64,000 nucleotides of DNA from Paenisporosarcina cavernae (GCF_003595195.1 NZ_CP032418.1:1686501-1750500); one strand, 5' to 3'. Shown: positions 47,712 to 56,953, numbered from the stretch's first letter. The notes: generated by a model from the sequence alone, not told the origin. Translations and numbers: made by a program.

Positions 47712-47723
47712 AGCGAATCCTCC

Positions 47724-48548
47724 TTAACTTATCAAACTTTCCACAATCGAACGTATACCTATTAGTAACAAGATGATTCGTAAAATAATGACGAGTGTGT
47801 CAGAATTCGTTTTTTTGTTTAAGGAAGCTCCAAGTTTTGCGCCTAAATAAGCCATTGGAATAACAGGTAGCGTATACAACCACGGGACATTCCCTAAAGA
47901 AATATGTGCCGCGGAATTTACGAGTGCAGATAAGAACACTAAAAACATCGAGGTACCAACTGCGACATGCGGAGGGAATAAAAACAATAAAATCATAGCA
48001 GGTACGATGATGGATCCTCCGCCAATCCCAAATAAGCCAGATGCAAACCCTACTCCAAATGTTAAAACAAGTGCAAACCAGATAGGATAGCCATACACAT
48101 ACGTTTTCCCAGTTTTGTCTGTAAATGTTTTTGTTTTTCCATGATGAACAAACCATTCTACCGGCTTTAACTTATCTTTCACAATTAATAATCCTGATAA
48201 AAAAACCATTAATATACCGAAGTAAAGATTAAACGAAGGCAAATCCAGCCCTTTATTCAACCATGCACCTAGTAATGTCCCAGGAATACTTCCGCAAAAG
48301 AAAATAATTCCACTTCGATAATCGACCGTTTTAATCTTCATATAACTAAGGGTGGAGGATAGCCCAGTGAACACCATCATAATGACGGACAAGCCGACAA
48401 TTTTTTGTGGAGTCAAATCCGGGATCCAACCTAAGGATAGTCCGAAGAAGATAGTCGCTGGAACTAATACCACGCCGCCTCCAAGTCCTGCTAAAGCACC
48501 GAGCATACCTGCTAGAAGTGCAATAATACCTAGAAGTACAAATTCCAT
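47724..48548 (-). CDS. yunE: TauE/SafE sulfite exporter family protein (YunE)
   Basis: A 274-residue protein with about eight helices and the TauE/SafE repeats GALAGLGGGVVLVPATIFFG (N-terminal) and GFASGLFGIGGGSIIVPAMI (C-terminal). The family exports sulfite or organosulfonates; the substrate here is not known. The ATG overlaps the yunF stop by one base. It forms a likely operon yunF-yunE-yunD-(HD-GYP). Confidence 0.92.
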   Translation of the reverse strand: MEFVLLGIIALLAGMLGALAGLGGGVVLVPATIFFGLSLGWIPDLTPQKIVGLSVIMMVFTGLSSTLSYMKIKTVDYRSGIIFFCGSIPGTLLGAWLNKGLDLPSFNLYFGILMVFLSGLLIVKDKLKPVEWFVHHGKTKTFTDKTGKTYVYGYPIWFALVLTFGVGFASGLFGIGGGSIIVPAMILLFLFPPHVAVGTSMFLVFLSALVNSAAHISLGNVPWLYTLPVIPMAYLGAKLGASLNKKTNSDTLVIILRIILLLIGIRSIVESLIS

Positions 48549-49408
48549 TAGAAAAAATCTCCTTCAAATAAATTCAGCTGCTTTGGCGCTAAATTGTTGT
48601 AGTGTATGTTCATGAGCTTCATAAGTTGCTTCGCATTATTCGCTGCATGGCCGCCAGAATTATTGTTAAACAGCACGGTCACACGTTCTGCTTGCTTTTG
48701 AAGCAGTTGCAGCATTTCTGATATTTCTTGAAGCTCTTCTTTATTATAATCATAAAGATACCGAACTTCCCTCCAATTGTGCTCATTTCCCGGATTTCTC
48801 CATCCGTGCAAATTCCGCCCGTGCAAACGAACTAATACATGTTCAGTAGATGTAGCAATCGGAACAAGCGGAATGCTACCTTCCCCAGCCTGTGGTTCAT
48901 CACAAACAGAATGAATGGCACCTAGTTCCTCCAGAAATTGCAGTGTCTTCGTCTCGTATTCTGGGTAATACCAAGATTGATGGCGGAATTCGATGGCTAC
49001 TGGAAACTTCTCAAAGCGTTCCAGTAAAAACCGAATTCGATCGACATTTTCTTTTTTGCAATCAAACCAAGGTGGAAACTGCAACAAAATCATCGCAAGT
49101 TTGCCGACCTCCAGAAATGGCATCATCGACTCTTCAAATAAGTGGAACATCTCTTCTTCATTCGCAAAAGGAAGTTCTCCTCGATGATGACCCGTAATGC
49201 CTTGGTAAGCTTTCACGACAAACTGAAACGATTCGGGTGTCTCTTCAATCCATTTATATGTATTTCGCTTTGGAGGAATCGCATAAAAAGAAGTATCCAC
49301 TTCTACCACTGGAAAGTTTCCGCTGTAATCTTGCAATTTGTTTTGTTTCGAAGACGGTGAATACACTTCCGGATGATCACTCCAACCAGTTAAACCAACA
49401 TGAATCAA
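48548..49408 (-). CDS. yunF: DUF72 family protein (YunF)
   Basis: A 286-residue TIM-barrel-like DUF72 protein: VGLTGWSDHPEVY at the N-terminus, EVDTSFYAIPP, ILLQFPPWFDCK, VAIEFRHQSWY and VRLHGRNLHGW. I chose TTG at 49408, six bases after GGGGAGGT, instead of the 51-codon longer frame, which has no ribosome site. No enzymatic activity is established for DUF72. It is the first gene of the yunFED block. Confidence 0.9.
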   Translation of the reverse strand: MIHVGLTGWSDHPEVYSPSSKQNKLQDYSGNFPVVEVDTSFYAIPPKRNTYKWIEETPESFQFVVKAYQGITGHHRGELPFANEEEMFHLFEESMMPFLEVGKLAMILLQFPPWFDCKKENVDRIRFLLERFEKFPVAIEFRHQSWYYPEYETKTLQFLEELGAIHSVCDEPQAGEGSIPLVPIATSTEHVLVRLHGRNLHGWRNPGNEHNWREVRYLYDYNKEELQEISEMLQLLQKQAERVTVLFNNNSGGHAANNAKQLMKLMNIHYNNLAPKQLNLFEGDFF

Positions 49409-49597
49409 GAAAAGACCTCCCCTCATACAACATTGCTTAAGTTTAGATATCTTATATATTACTGGAATCGTAATGTTTTTTCGACTAGTCCCGATTGACT
49501 GATGATTTCTGAAAAGTCTCAGATGGGATCGTTCTAATTTTAAATTTACTCCAAATTTCATGCATAATTCCGATAAACAGTATGTAGGAGGGAAATT

Positions 49598-50380
49598 ATG
49601 CTAAAAGTAGGCATTTCAGCGTTAAAAAAGATTAAAAAAAGTACATTTATTGCAATAATTCTACTATTCATACCAATTCTAATCGTAAGTCCTTTTTTTA
49701 TTCCTCATCACGAGGAGTTTGTTTCAAATGGTGGTATTCAATCCGTTCAAGAATTGGGCATCAATGGATCAGTTCATTTTACTTACGTTAACTATGGAGT
49801 AACAAGAAATTACGCTGAAAAAATAAAGATTTTCATGTCTGGATATAGCGATCTCCAGTTTACTCCGCTCGAAGATTATACATACGAGGAATACAGAGAT
49901 TACGAGGAAGTTTCAAAGCAGTTTCAATACGAAACAGTTACAAACGCAGTAGCTTCTGCTGGGTCCATGTCCAATGTTTCAACTGCCACTGCCCTAAATG
50001 CAGAAATGAATAAGATTTTGGAACAAAGTCAAATGTATAGCGGTGATTCCTATGGACTGATGATTGCTATTGGTCTAATAGAAGAATGGCAGCAAACTGA
50101 CTTTTCCCATGGTGGTAAATACAAAATTGCTGGAACAGGAAGCTTGTTATCTGACCAATCAGTGGGTTCTATTGGATCAATCCGAAATAAGCTATTGACC
50201 GCGGAAGAAAATGGAGTAGACATTTTCTTTATTCCGAAAGACAGTGAATTTTACGAAGACAAAACTTGGAGTAACCAATACGAAGCTTTACAAGTAGTAA
50301 ATGAAGAAGATTTAACAGTGCGTGTGGTGCCAGTGGGAAATCTAAATGAGGCATTGTCCGTTCTAAATAGTTTGTATTGA
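49598..50380 (+). CDS. Membrane-anchored Lon-type (S16) protease without PDZ domain
   Basis: A 260-residue protein with an N-terminal anchor (about 16-35, STFIAIILLFIPILIVSPFF), an outer region and a C-terminal Lon S16-like domain (about 150-230). GDSYGLMIAI holds the candidate catalytic Ser and VGSIGSIRNKLLTA the candidate Lys; HGGKYKIAGTGSL is also typical. It resembles YlbL/SepM proteases, but the PDZ domain normally between anchor and protease is not visible. Residues 80-125 look like the YlbL linker. It would cut proteins at the outer membrane face. It starts a three-gene plus-strand cluster. Confidence 0.75.
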   Translation: MLKVGISALKKIKKSTFIAIILLFIPILIVSPFFIPHHEEFVSNGGIQSVQELGINGSVHFTYVNYGVTRNYAEKIKIFMSGYSDLQFTPLEDYTYEEYRDYEEVSKQFQYETVTNAVASAGSMSNVSTATALNAEMNKILEQSQMYSGDSYGLMIAIGLIEEWQQTDFSHGGKYKIAGTGSLLSDQSVGSIGSIRNKLLTAEENGVDIFFIPKDSEFYEDKTWSNQYEALQVVNEEDLTVRVVPVGNLNEALSVLNSLY

Positions 50381-50392
50381 TGGAGGAGAAAC

Positions 50393-51115
50393 ATGAAATT
50401 AAAATCTCTAGACACAGGGAATATATTAAAAATTTTTCTATGGGCCGCAATTATACTGTCATTATCTATTTTTGTTACCACGCTCATTTATTCCCTCTGG
50501 TATGATTTCTACCTTAAAATTGAATTAGTCGACATGTTTTTGGAATCAGTGTTTTCTATTCTGCTTTTGATGATGATTATTATTTATCTAGTGTGGATTT
50601 TCAACGTTCATCAGGATTTGAAAGAACTAATTCCCAGTTATCCGATCTCACCATGGGGGGCAATAAGAAGAATCACCATTCCTTTTTATAACATCTATGG
50701 ATTATGGGCAGTTTATTCTACGTTGAAGGGCTATCTTAGCTACGACGAAAAGACGAAAAAATTGGGAATTATACTAGGCGTATACATACCGATATATTAT
50801 TTCCTTCATTGGACTAGTAATATTTTTGATAGTTTCATTAAACGATCATTTGCTATGGAGCTAATGGGGGAACAGTTTTTCAACTATGTTGCAGCATCTT
50901 ACGCGTTAAATGCAGGGGTGTTTACATCCTATTTACTTATTTTGATGATTGTTACAAAATCAATTCCACTTTTATCCAAGGTCCGAACGGAGACAAGTGA
51001 GTTAGAAGTCATGGAAGACCCATTAAAGATTGAGAATGCTTCTCCCTCTTTACCTGAGTACCCATTTCTATCTGAACCACCAATTATCAAACAATCTTTA
51101 GGAATAAAACCTTGA
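50393..51115 (+). CDS. Multi-pass membrane protein, DUF4328-like
   Basis: A 240-residue protein with about five helices and a 40-residue cytoplasmic Pro/Glu-rich tail. YLVWIFNVHQDLKELIPSYP and RRITIPFYNIYGLWAVYSTL (about 65-110) resemble the conserved loop of DUF4328 proteins. It begins 12 bp after the Lon-like protease gene behind TGGAGGAG, so both are likely cotranscribed. It could be a substrate or partner of that protease; this is inference. Confidence 0.6.
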   Translation: MKLKSLDTGNILKIFLWAAIILSLSIFVTTLIYSLWYDFYLKIELVDMFLESVFSILLLMMIIIYLVWIFNVHQDLKELIPSYPISPWGAIRRITIPFYNIYGLWAVYSTLKGYLSYDEKTKKLGIILGVYIPIYYFLHWTSNIFDSFIKRSFAMELMGEQFFNYVAASYALNAGVFTSYLLILMIVTKSIPLLSKVRTETSELEVMEDPLKIENASPSLPEYPFLSEPPIIKQSLGIKP

Positions 51116-51166
51116 TCACTGAAAATTTTTCATGGAACTGTTTGGATAGGACTTGGTTTACTTACA

Positions 51167-51535
51167 ATGCCTCTTATAGTTAAGTTTTTCGTCTTACTAG
51201 TAGTTGGTACGCAAAATAGTTCTTATGACAACTTTAGAGATGAATTCTTACGAAAATATGTAGCTGACCCTACTGTGAGCAGTATTCCATATTCTATTGG
51301 CTTGCTTTTACCAAACTTCGCGTTGTTATTGGTCTGCTACTTACTGCTTTTATTGTTCATCCATAAAAAGTTATTTAAATCGCTTCTTACTACAATAGTT
51401 TTGTTCGCAATATTTAGTCTCAGCTCAATGAGTTTCATCCAAATTATTTGTGCGATTGCTCTTACAATCACGTATGGTATTGGATTTGTAAGAATCCGTA
51501 CCTACATGAAGACGCCATTGCATGTTGAAATTTAA
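51167..51535 (+). CDS. Small membrane protein in protease cluster
   Basis: About 122 residues with three hydrophobic segments (about 2-14, 46-66, 72-100) and no recognised family. It lies in the same reading frame as the preceding gene, separated by TGA and 17 open codons. The ATG has no clear ribosome site, and the hydrophobic stretch already begins before it (WIGLGLLT). The true start may be upstream, or this may be the tail of a once longer protein. A terminator follows. Confidence 0.5.
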   Translation: MPLIVKFFVLLVVGTQNSSYDNFRDEFLRKYVADPTVSSIPYSIGLLLPNFALLLVCYLLLLLFIHKKLFKSLLTTIVLFAIFSLSSMSFIQIICAIALTITYGIGFVRIRTYMKTPLHVEI

Positions 51536-51607
51536 CTCATATTAACTTCACTTTAAAAGTTTGTTATGTCTAATGAAAATTTTGTTATGTCTAATGAAAA
51601 TTTTGTT

Positions 51608-51643
51608 AAAACCCGGCATCGATTTTGAATCGTCCGGGTTTTA
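51608..51643 (+). terminator. Terminator closing the protease cluster
   Basis: AAACCCGG and CCGGGTTT form the outer stem with an inner CGATTTTGAATCG hairpin, followed by T-rich sequence. A 21-bp direct repeat (ttttgttatgtctaatg type, two copies plus part) lies just before it (51557-51610). Confidence 0.85.
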
Positions 51644-51709
51644 TCATTTTCATCCATCATTTTTTCAAATGGTAATTAAACAGGAAAATTATCATATCGC
51701 AATCCCATG

Positions 51710-51905
51710 TACCCGTGGTAGTTTTAAGGCGTGGTCTTGCCAGTGAAAATGCCTCCAATTGCATCGTATCGATACTGCTCAATGATGTCGCCATGACGAT
51801 CCGTTACTTCTGATGCATTTCGTTGCCCATCATACTGGTAATACAGCAACCCACCAGTCGTTTTAAGATTCGAGTCATTAGCTGGATAAAACAGGTGTCA
51901 GTGCA
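51710..51905 (-). pseudogene. RHS core fragment A (decayed)
   Basis: About 195 bases resemble the RHS core-coding segment at about 54115-54306 and 61866-62045: codons for LLYYQYD.QRN.SEVTDRHGDIIEQYRYDA with substitutions. The rest of the core and any toxin tip are missing. It begins on its 5' side at the same GCTGGAT position as orphan core B. It is a remnant of an older cassette. Confidence 0.8.
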
Positions 51906-52386
51906 AGACAACATTTGTACGACACTATTGCGTCAGTTTAAACTTTCAAGAATGCATAAATAATCATGATTGTTTTAATATTAATGAGTGTTTCTTACAA
52001 TTCCACCTGAATGTTGACGTTCATTTTCTCAACAAACCTTTCCATAAATTAGGATTTTCGTAACGTCTTTTAACGAATAGCGAGTATTATACGACCGTCT
52101 CTTGGAAAAATACACCCCATACTTTATAAGCAACTCAGTTTACGAAAACCTTTTTACGTTTGCCATTGTTTATAGCCACGCGCTTTGTCATTCTCATGTG
52201 TAAATATAAATCGAGTACTATGTGTGGTTGTTTTATATTAATGTCACTGCAACCAAAATTGTCCGTCTTCTTACCATCATGAGTTTTTGTTTCAAAAAGT
52301 CTCATTTTATTAACGTAAAACTATAAAATCAATAAAAAACCTTGAAAGGCATTTAGCCAATCAAGGTTGTTGTTAGAAAAATATAC
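51906..52386 (-). repeat. Intergenic region holding common 3' module, copy B
   Basis: No supported gene. From about 52055 to 52370 it is related to 57913-58470: a motif of the type TTTTAACGAATAGCGAGTAT next to TATAAT, a stretch ending GTGTAAATATAAATCGAGTA, CCATCATGAGTT, and a terminator hairpin. In the other copy the TATAAT serves the recombinase gene; here no recombinase follows. Bases 51906-52054 show nothing I can name. Confidence 0.7.
52334..52368 (-). terminator. Terminator after immunity gene (shared type)
   Basis: CCTTGATTGGC and GCCTTTCAAGG form a bulged stem around TAAAT on the minus strand, then T6. The same hairpin recurs at 58433-58471 and, degraded, near 59430. Confidence 0.85.
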
Positions 52387-52692
52387 TTAGCGTGAGTCTG
52401 AAAGATACAATCCATTTTCAAATTTTCTTACAAACCCTTTTGCAGGAAAGTCAGGATAATCAAACTCCCATAGGCATCCACAAACATTGCATTTATACCA
52501 CTTTGTAGCATACCATCTAATGTCTTGAACATCACTATGTCCCACATAAAACGGTTCTGTTACAGGAATGTCTTTAAATACATTCTTTTTGACTTGTTCA
52601 TCAAAAAAGGACTTTAATTCTTCAAATAGTTTATAGGAATCAATATCTGTACCGTACCTTTCATTACAATCACATTCTATTTGCTGAACCAA
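52387..52692 (-). CDS. Putative immunity protein for ART-like RHS tip
   Basis: A 101-residue acidic, soluble protein. It has Cys clusters: IECDCNE near the N-terminus and KCNVCGCLWEF in the C-terminal half, suggestive of zinc binding. Its start overlaps the 3' end of the toxin gene by 16 bp, the usual placement of an immunity gene. No named immunity family is recognised. The upstream toxin gene is headless, so this gene may be a leftover that still protects against siblings. Confidence 0.7.
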   Translation of the reverse strand: MVQQIECDCNERYGTDIDSYKLFEELKSFFDEQVKKNVFKDIPVTEPFYVGHSDVQDIRWYATKWYKCNVCGCLWEFDYPDFPAKGFVRKFENGLYLSDSR

Positions 52693-54306
52693 TTGGCATT
52701 CACCTCCGGAATATATACTTGATTGCCACCACCTATCAAGTGACCTGCTCCCCCGTTTATCGTTTGAGGTGCCGCTGTACCTTCATATATTACGTTACCC
52801 TTTGGAACAACAACTTTGGTAACATATTGAGTAGTATTTCCCCACTCAGGTTTTAATGCAAGGTCTATTTGTGACTGTATTCCTCCATTTTGAGGTACTC
52901 TCGTCATATAGCTACCAACCTTTCCAGCCTCTCCTCCATATACTCTATAAAATGTTGTGTCTTCTGTTAAAGCAATTTGCTTATATGTTGCACCACTAAA
53001 AGTCTCTGCTACACTTTGCTTTAAAGGTCCTGGATTAGCAGGTGAATAGGTACCTTTAACCGTACCCTTAGGAATACTTCCTGTCTTATTTTTAATCACG
53101 TTCGTAATGGCATCTATCTTATTATTTACCCATTTCACACCATCATCAACTGTTCCTAGAGTTATAGTCAATACTTTGCTTTCTTTTATAGCTGAACTTG
53201 CCCTTGGAAAAGCTTTTGCACCGACTCCTAATACTCCTCCAAAACTAATGGGAGCGAATCCAATTCCAGTTAGTAAACCATTTGCAAAGTAAGAAGGACC
53301 AAGAGGTAGCGCTTTCTCACCTATCCGTCTATTTAGTTCTTGTTGAGTGATAGGATCTGCGTTTCCATAGATTGAATTATCTCCATCCCACCATTTTTGG
53401 AATAATTCATCATAATATTTTTTGGTATGGTTTTTTGGACCAGATGGTTGAATTTGCCGTAAATGTTTGTTCCGTTCCCGATCTACATAGCTATCAAATG
53501 CGTCTGGTCGACTGATCTTGATGCCCAACATTTTCGCACTTGCCGGTGCGCCGTACTTCGCAATTTCTTCGGCGTTTTGCCCTGCGATTTCTTCGGCACT
53601 GATAAAGTCAATCCATTCTTCTGTGTAGTTTTCACGGAAGGTTTCCGTGCTATGGTAGTCATCGTCATACTTCCGTTCTAAATCATCGATGGTAATCGTC
53701 GTCATTTTTGTATAGTCGTATGTCCATGTGTTCGACACATCTCGCTGATACGTTTGCGTATACTGTCTCGCTTCCATGACTTCTTTGACCAACCGTGTAT
53801 CAGAAGTCGTTTTGTTCATGCCGACAAAATCCCAATAATGATAATTGGTAAACAGTCCATTTTGCTTCTCGATCGAGTCATAATCACGTTGTGCACGAAC
53901 CCATGACGGAATGGCACCCGTTCCTTCATCGACACCTACTGCCACGTGACCACTTGGATCCCATAGATTGATTGGATTATTCAGCGCATACGAGTACCGA
54001 TTTTGTGTTTGCGGAAGCGCTAGTTCTCCAGGATACGTATCCTCACTCAAAAATTTCCCTGCCGTCGGGTTATACCAACGGGCATTTAAGTCGACGAGTC
54101 CTGTCTTCCCATCATATCGCATTCCAGTGTAGCCGTGGTGGTTATATGGTGTGGTCGTGCCAGTGAAAATGCCGCCAAATGCATCGTATCGATACTGTTC
54201 AATGATGTCGCCATGACGATCCGTAACTTCTGAAACATTTCGTTGCTCATCATACTGGTAATACAGCAATCCACCAGTCGTTTTCAGATTCGGGTCATGT
54301 GCTGGA
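52677..54306 (-). pseudogene. Orphan RHS core B with ADP-ribosyltransferase-like toxin tip
   Basis: A headless RHS fragment: no start codon or ribosome site, open from about 54306. The first roughly 265 codons, up to QPSGPK, match the full RHS protein with about nine differences (core motif DPSGHVAVGVDEGTG included). After that it diverges to a helical pre-toxin. It ends in a tip of about 130 residues beginning at the KGTVKGT linker. The tip contains FYRVYGGEAGKVGSYMT, TKVVVPKGNVIYEGTAAPQ and a Gly-rich end, which recall ADP-ribosyltransferase-type polymorphic toxins. It is probably silent, but could serve as donor for recombination into the full gene. Confidence 0.82.
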
Positions 54307-54356
54307 TAAAAAAGATATCCGTGTATGGCGCTTTTACGTTCGGTAAAATTTCACGA

Positions 54357-54542
54357 ATGTTGAAGGAAACTCTTTACGAACGTGACCTCTCACAACGTGA
54401 ATTAGAACGTATGACAGGGTTGCGACCAAGTAAAATAAGTCCTCTTTGTTCAAACAACCTGGGCAGAATATATCTATCAACATTAGAAAGGGTATGCATA
54501 GTGTTAAACTTCGACATTCAGGAGTTAATTGAGGTGGAGTAG
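54357..54542 (+). CDS. XRE-family HTH protein, 5' end possibly lost
   Basis: 61 residues from ATG 54357 form a compact Cro/C1-type HTH: LYERDLSQRELERMTGLRPSKI, then TLERVCIVLNFDIQELIEVE. The frame is open further upstream (GAFTFGKISR) right up to the RHS breakpoint at about 54307. Homologs usually have such residues at their N-terminus, so the promoter or start has probably been cut by the RHS insertion. No ribosome site is visible. Confidence 0.6.
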   Translation: MLKETLYERDLSQRELERMTGLRPSKISPLCSNNLGRIYLSTLERVCIVLNFDIQELIEVE

Positions 54543-54850
54543 TCCTCTTGTCATAGTAATCGTTCTATGTACGTCAAAGTTGCGAAACATTTAAAAATCA
54601 ATGGAAAAACAAAGGAAAGGTTTAATCCGATGAGTATGTCGGTAACCGATGATAGTTCGGTCTTTACTAAAATGAAAAAGCATAGAATAGGGTATTCGTA
54701 TTAAACTGCGTGTACGTACCAAAAAAAATTAATGAAATACCATATAAGGGTTATACTTATTATCCATATTTTATAAATGATTAGCAGTTTATTCGACACT
54801 CGATACACTAAAAACAGACGGCTAACACAGAGTTAGCCGTCCAATAATTT
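54543..54850. other. Intergenic region between XRE remnant and comJ-like gene
   Basis: About 300 bases with no firm gene. A plus-strand frame of about 45 codons from 54567 (MYVKVAKHLKINGKTK...) has a transposase-like N-terminus look, but it is too short to assign. The comJ-like terminator is at its right end. Confidence 0.4.
54808..54842 (-). terminator. Terminator after comJ-like gene
   Basis: GACGGCTAAC and GTTAGCCGTC form a perfect 10-bp stem around five bases on the minus strand, then a T-run interrupted by G. Confidence 0.88.
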
Positions 54851-55318
54851 TTATGTAGCTGTATTTGCTTCCATTAATAAATTATCAGGTAAATTTAATT
54901 CTTCGTCTGCTTTTAAAATCTTTGCAACGGGATTTTCACTCTCTATAAATGAAAATGTATAGCACTCTGTGCTATTTACATTTTTAGCGGTAAACAAGAC
55001 TTCATAATTCCCTTCAGGTATATCAATTGCAACTGTTTCCATTACTGAACCAATCTCTATACCACCCTTGTCAACTTTAAAAGGAACAACAATCGCTCTT
55101 ATTATATCACCATCAAGTTCTATTTTTTTTGACAGCTTGACAGTAATCTTACATTCACCATCACTAGATAGTGTGCCAAAGGAAACTGAACCTTCTCTCC
55201 ACGAAAACCCTTGATTTACATGAGTGTCATTCCAATCATTAAAAGGGTTATCAAGTCCATATTGAAACAATGCAATTTGTGAATAAAAAATTTCAGACTC
55301 AAAAGAAAACTCACTCAT
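54851..55318 (-). CDS. ComJ/Nin-like nuclease inhibitor (immunity protein)
   Basis: A 155-residue soluble acidic protein of the ComJ (Nin) family: FSFESEIFYSQIALFQYG, WREGSVSFGTL, VVPFKVDKGGIEIGSV and DIPEGNYEVLFTA align with B. subtilis Nin, which inhibits the DNA-entry nuclease NucA. The upstream fragment encodes a NucA-like tip, so this is its cognate immunity protein. It lies 15 bp after the tip stop with AGGGAT-type site. Intact. Confidence 0.85.
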   Translation of the reverse strand: MSEFSFESEIFYSQIALFQYGLDNPFNDWNDTHVNQGFSWREGSVSFGTLSSDGECKITVKLSKKIELDGDIIRAIVVPFKVDKGGIEIGSVMETVAIDIPEGNYEVLFTAKNVNSTECYTFSFIESENPVAKILKADEELNLPDNLLMEANTAT

Positions 55319-55333
55319 TATATAATCCCTCCA

Positions 55334-55664
55334 TTATTTCAGTCTTACTGTCGTTCCATCTGGATAATTTCTTAACTTATTCCCCAAATAAGCACCTGCA
55401 CCTCTGTTATCAGATGGACTAACAGGTCTTACACTTGCACCCATACCACCCTCTTTAAACATTGCTGGTGGGTATTCATCTAAATCCTTTCCTGGAACTT
55501 TATTAAGACCACCTAAGCTATCTTTTCTTCGCAATTTTGCACCTGAACGGTCAATGGTTAGTGTGTCTGGATGACCTGCTTTTTGTGCGTCTTGGATATG
55601 CTTACTTGTTTCAGGATATCTATTACTAGGTATCGTAATTTCAACATCAGGTTTTCTATTACCC
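55334..55664 (-). pseudogene. NucA-like nuclease toxin tip, 5' truncated by IS110
   Basis: Codons read GNRKPDVEITIPSNRYPETS then HIQDAQKAGHPDTLTIDRSG. RRKDSLGGLNKVPGKDLDEYPPAMFKEGGMGASVRPVS and DNRGAGAYLGNKLRNYPDGT follow (each quoted in part; about 110 codons in all). DEYPPAMFKEGG and NRGAGAYLG match the NucA DNA-entry nuclease family. The 5' end abuts the IS110 terminus at 55665, with an in-frame TAG in the IS, so the tip is cut from its RHS core. Confidence 0.85.
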
Positions 55665-55714
55665 TATGTTGTAATCTTAAAAGCTACTAATAAAAAAACA
55701 ACCGTTTTGATAAC

Positions 55715-56953
55715 TTATAAAACTTCTTCCTTCTCTCGTATTATCGGCAATTCATAGGCTGTTTTGTACTTCATCAATCCGTATACAATATTCACTAGCC
55801 TTCTCATAATGCAAACCAATGCTTGCCCCTTTGTTTTGCCTTCTTTTTGTTTTCTTTGATAGTAAGCATGGAACACTGGGTTTCGTGGCAGTTTACTTCC
55901 CTTTGCTACTTGCACTTGTTGGACTGCTAGGTTGTAAAATAAAGCGTGTAGCGCCCGATTTCCGCGTTTGCTTTTATGCATCTTTCCTTTTCCACCAGAG
56001 CCAAAGTAAACAGGCGCAATCCCCGCGAATCGTGCTAATTTGTTGGCATTCGAAAAACGTCTTACATCGCCAATTTCCGCAATTAAGGCAGATGCTGTGA
56101 CGAGTTCAACCCCTGGCATTGTATTTAGTTGAAAGTCTAGTAAGCCCATTAACTCTTTTAATTCTCTCTTCACATAGCCCATTTCCTGCTTTTTAAATAA
56201 AATATCACGGACAATGCTTCTCACTAGAAAGTCTCTAGTTTCTTGGTATTGTTTCTTTGTCAGTCCATCTTCTTCCACTAGCTTCACTATTTCAGTCGCT
56301 TTTTTCACAGAACATGTATTGTTACTCGCATCTAATAAAAAAGTGGTTAATTGTTTGATTGTGACACCTTGTAAACTAGATGGCGATGGGTAACGTTCCC
56401 AAAACGCTAACGCCGTTTTTCCCTCCACCTCGGAGAAAAACTTTTTATAGCTTGGGTAATGGTGGTTCAATTGAATGTGCAGTTGGTTCTTTAGAGCACC
56501 TTGCGCTTTTACTAGTGCATTTCTTCTCGATACTAATTGTTGGATAGACCAAAATAAATCATCTGGTTTCGCGTCTGGTAAGTGTTCCAGTTTGTTGACT
56601 AAGATGCGTGCGACACATTCTGCATCCCAACTATCGCTTTTTTGTGTCGTCATATGGCTTTTTCGTTCGGCGTAGGAAAGCGCAGGGTTTACTTCTTTTA
56701 CAAGTTGCCCATGGTCTGCTAGAAACTGTGCCAACGATCTCCCATATCCACCTACATCTTCTAATCCAAATGCAAGGGTCATTCCGTCCTCTTTTTGTTT
56801 ATCTACCTCTAATAGAAATTTAGAAAAAGGAGATGGTTTATTATCAAATGTTATTTCCCCTAGCTTCTCTTGCCAACAATTAATGATAACCCCTACATGT
56901 TGTTGCTTATGTAAGTCTACACCCACATACAAGTATTTTTGTTTATCGTGCAT
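55715..56953 (-). CDS. IS110-family transposase (DEDD recombinase)
   Basis: A 412-residue transposase. The N-terminal RuvC-like DEDD domain starts with YVGVDLHKQQHVGVII (first Asp at about 13) and includes FGLEDVGGYG and KSDSWDAECVARILV. The C-terminal Transposase_20 domain has MPGVELVTASALIAEIGD and the serine-containing FAGIAPVYFGSGGKGK. Length is typical and no frame disruption is seen, so it may be active. AAAGGAGG precedes the ATG. Confidence 0.95.
   Translation of the reverse strand: MHDKQKYLYVGVDLHKQQHVGVIINCWQEKLGEITFDNKPSPFSKFLLEVDKQKEDGMTLAFGLEDVGGYGRSLAQFLADHGQLVKEVNPALSYAERKSHMTTQKSDSWDAECVARILVNKLEHLPDAKPDDLFWSIQQLVSRRNALVKAQGALKNQLHIQLNHHYPSYKKFFSEVEGKTALAFWERYPSPSSLQGVTIKQLTTFLLDASNNTCSVKKATEIVKLVEEDGLTKKQYQETRDFLVRSIVRDILFKKQEMGYVKRELKELMGLLDFQLNTMPGVELVTASALIAEIGDVRRFSNANKLARFAGIAPVYFGSGGKGKMHKSKRGNRALHALFYNLAVQQVQVAKGSKLPRNPVFHAYYQRKQKEGKTKGQALVCIMRRLVNIVYGLMKYKTAYELPIIREKEEVL

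Noticed and set aside
54567-54705. Short frame MYVKVAKHLKINGKTK resembling a transposase N-terminus
   Set aside because: Only about 45 codons; the resemblance is too weak to call an IS remnant.
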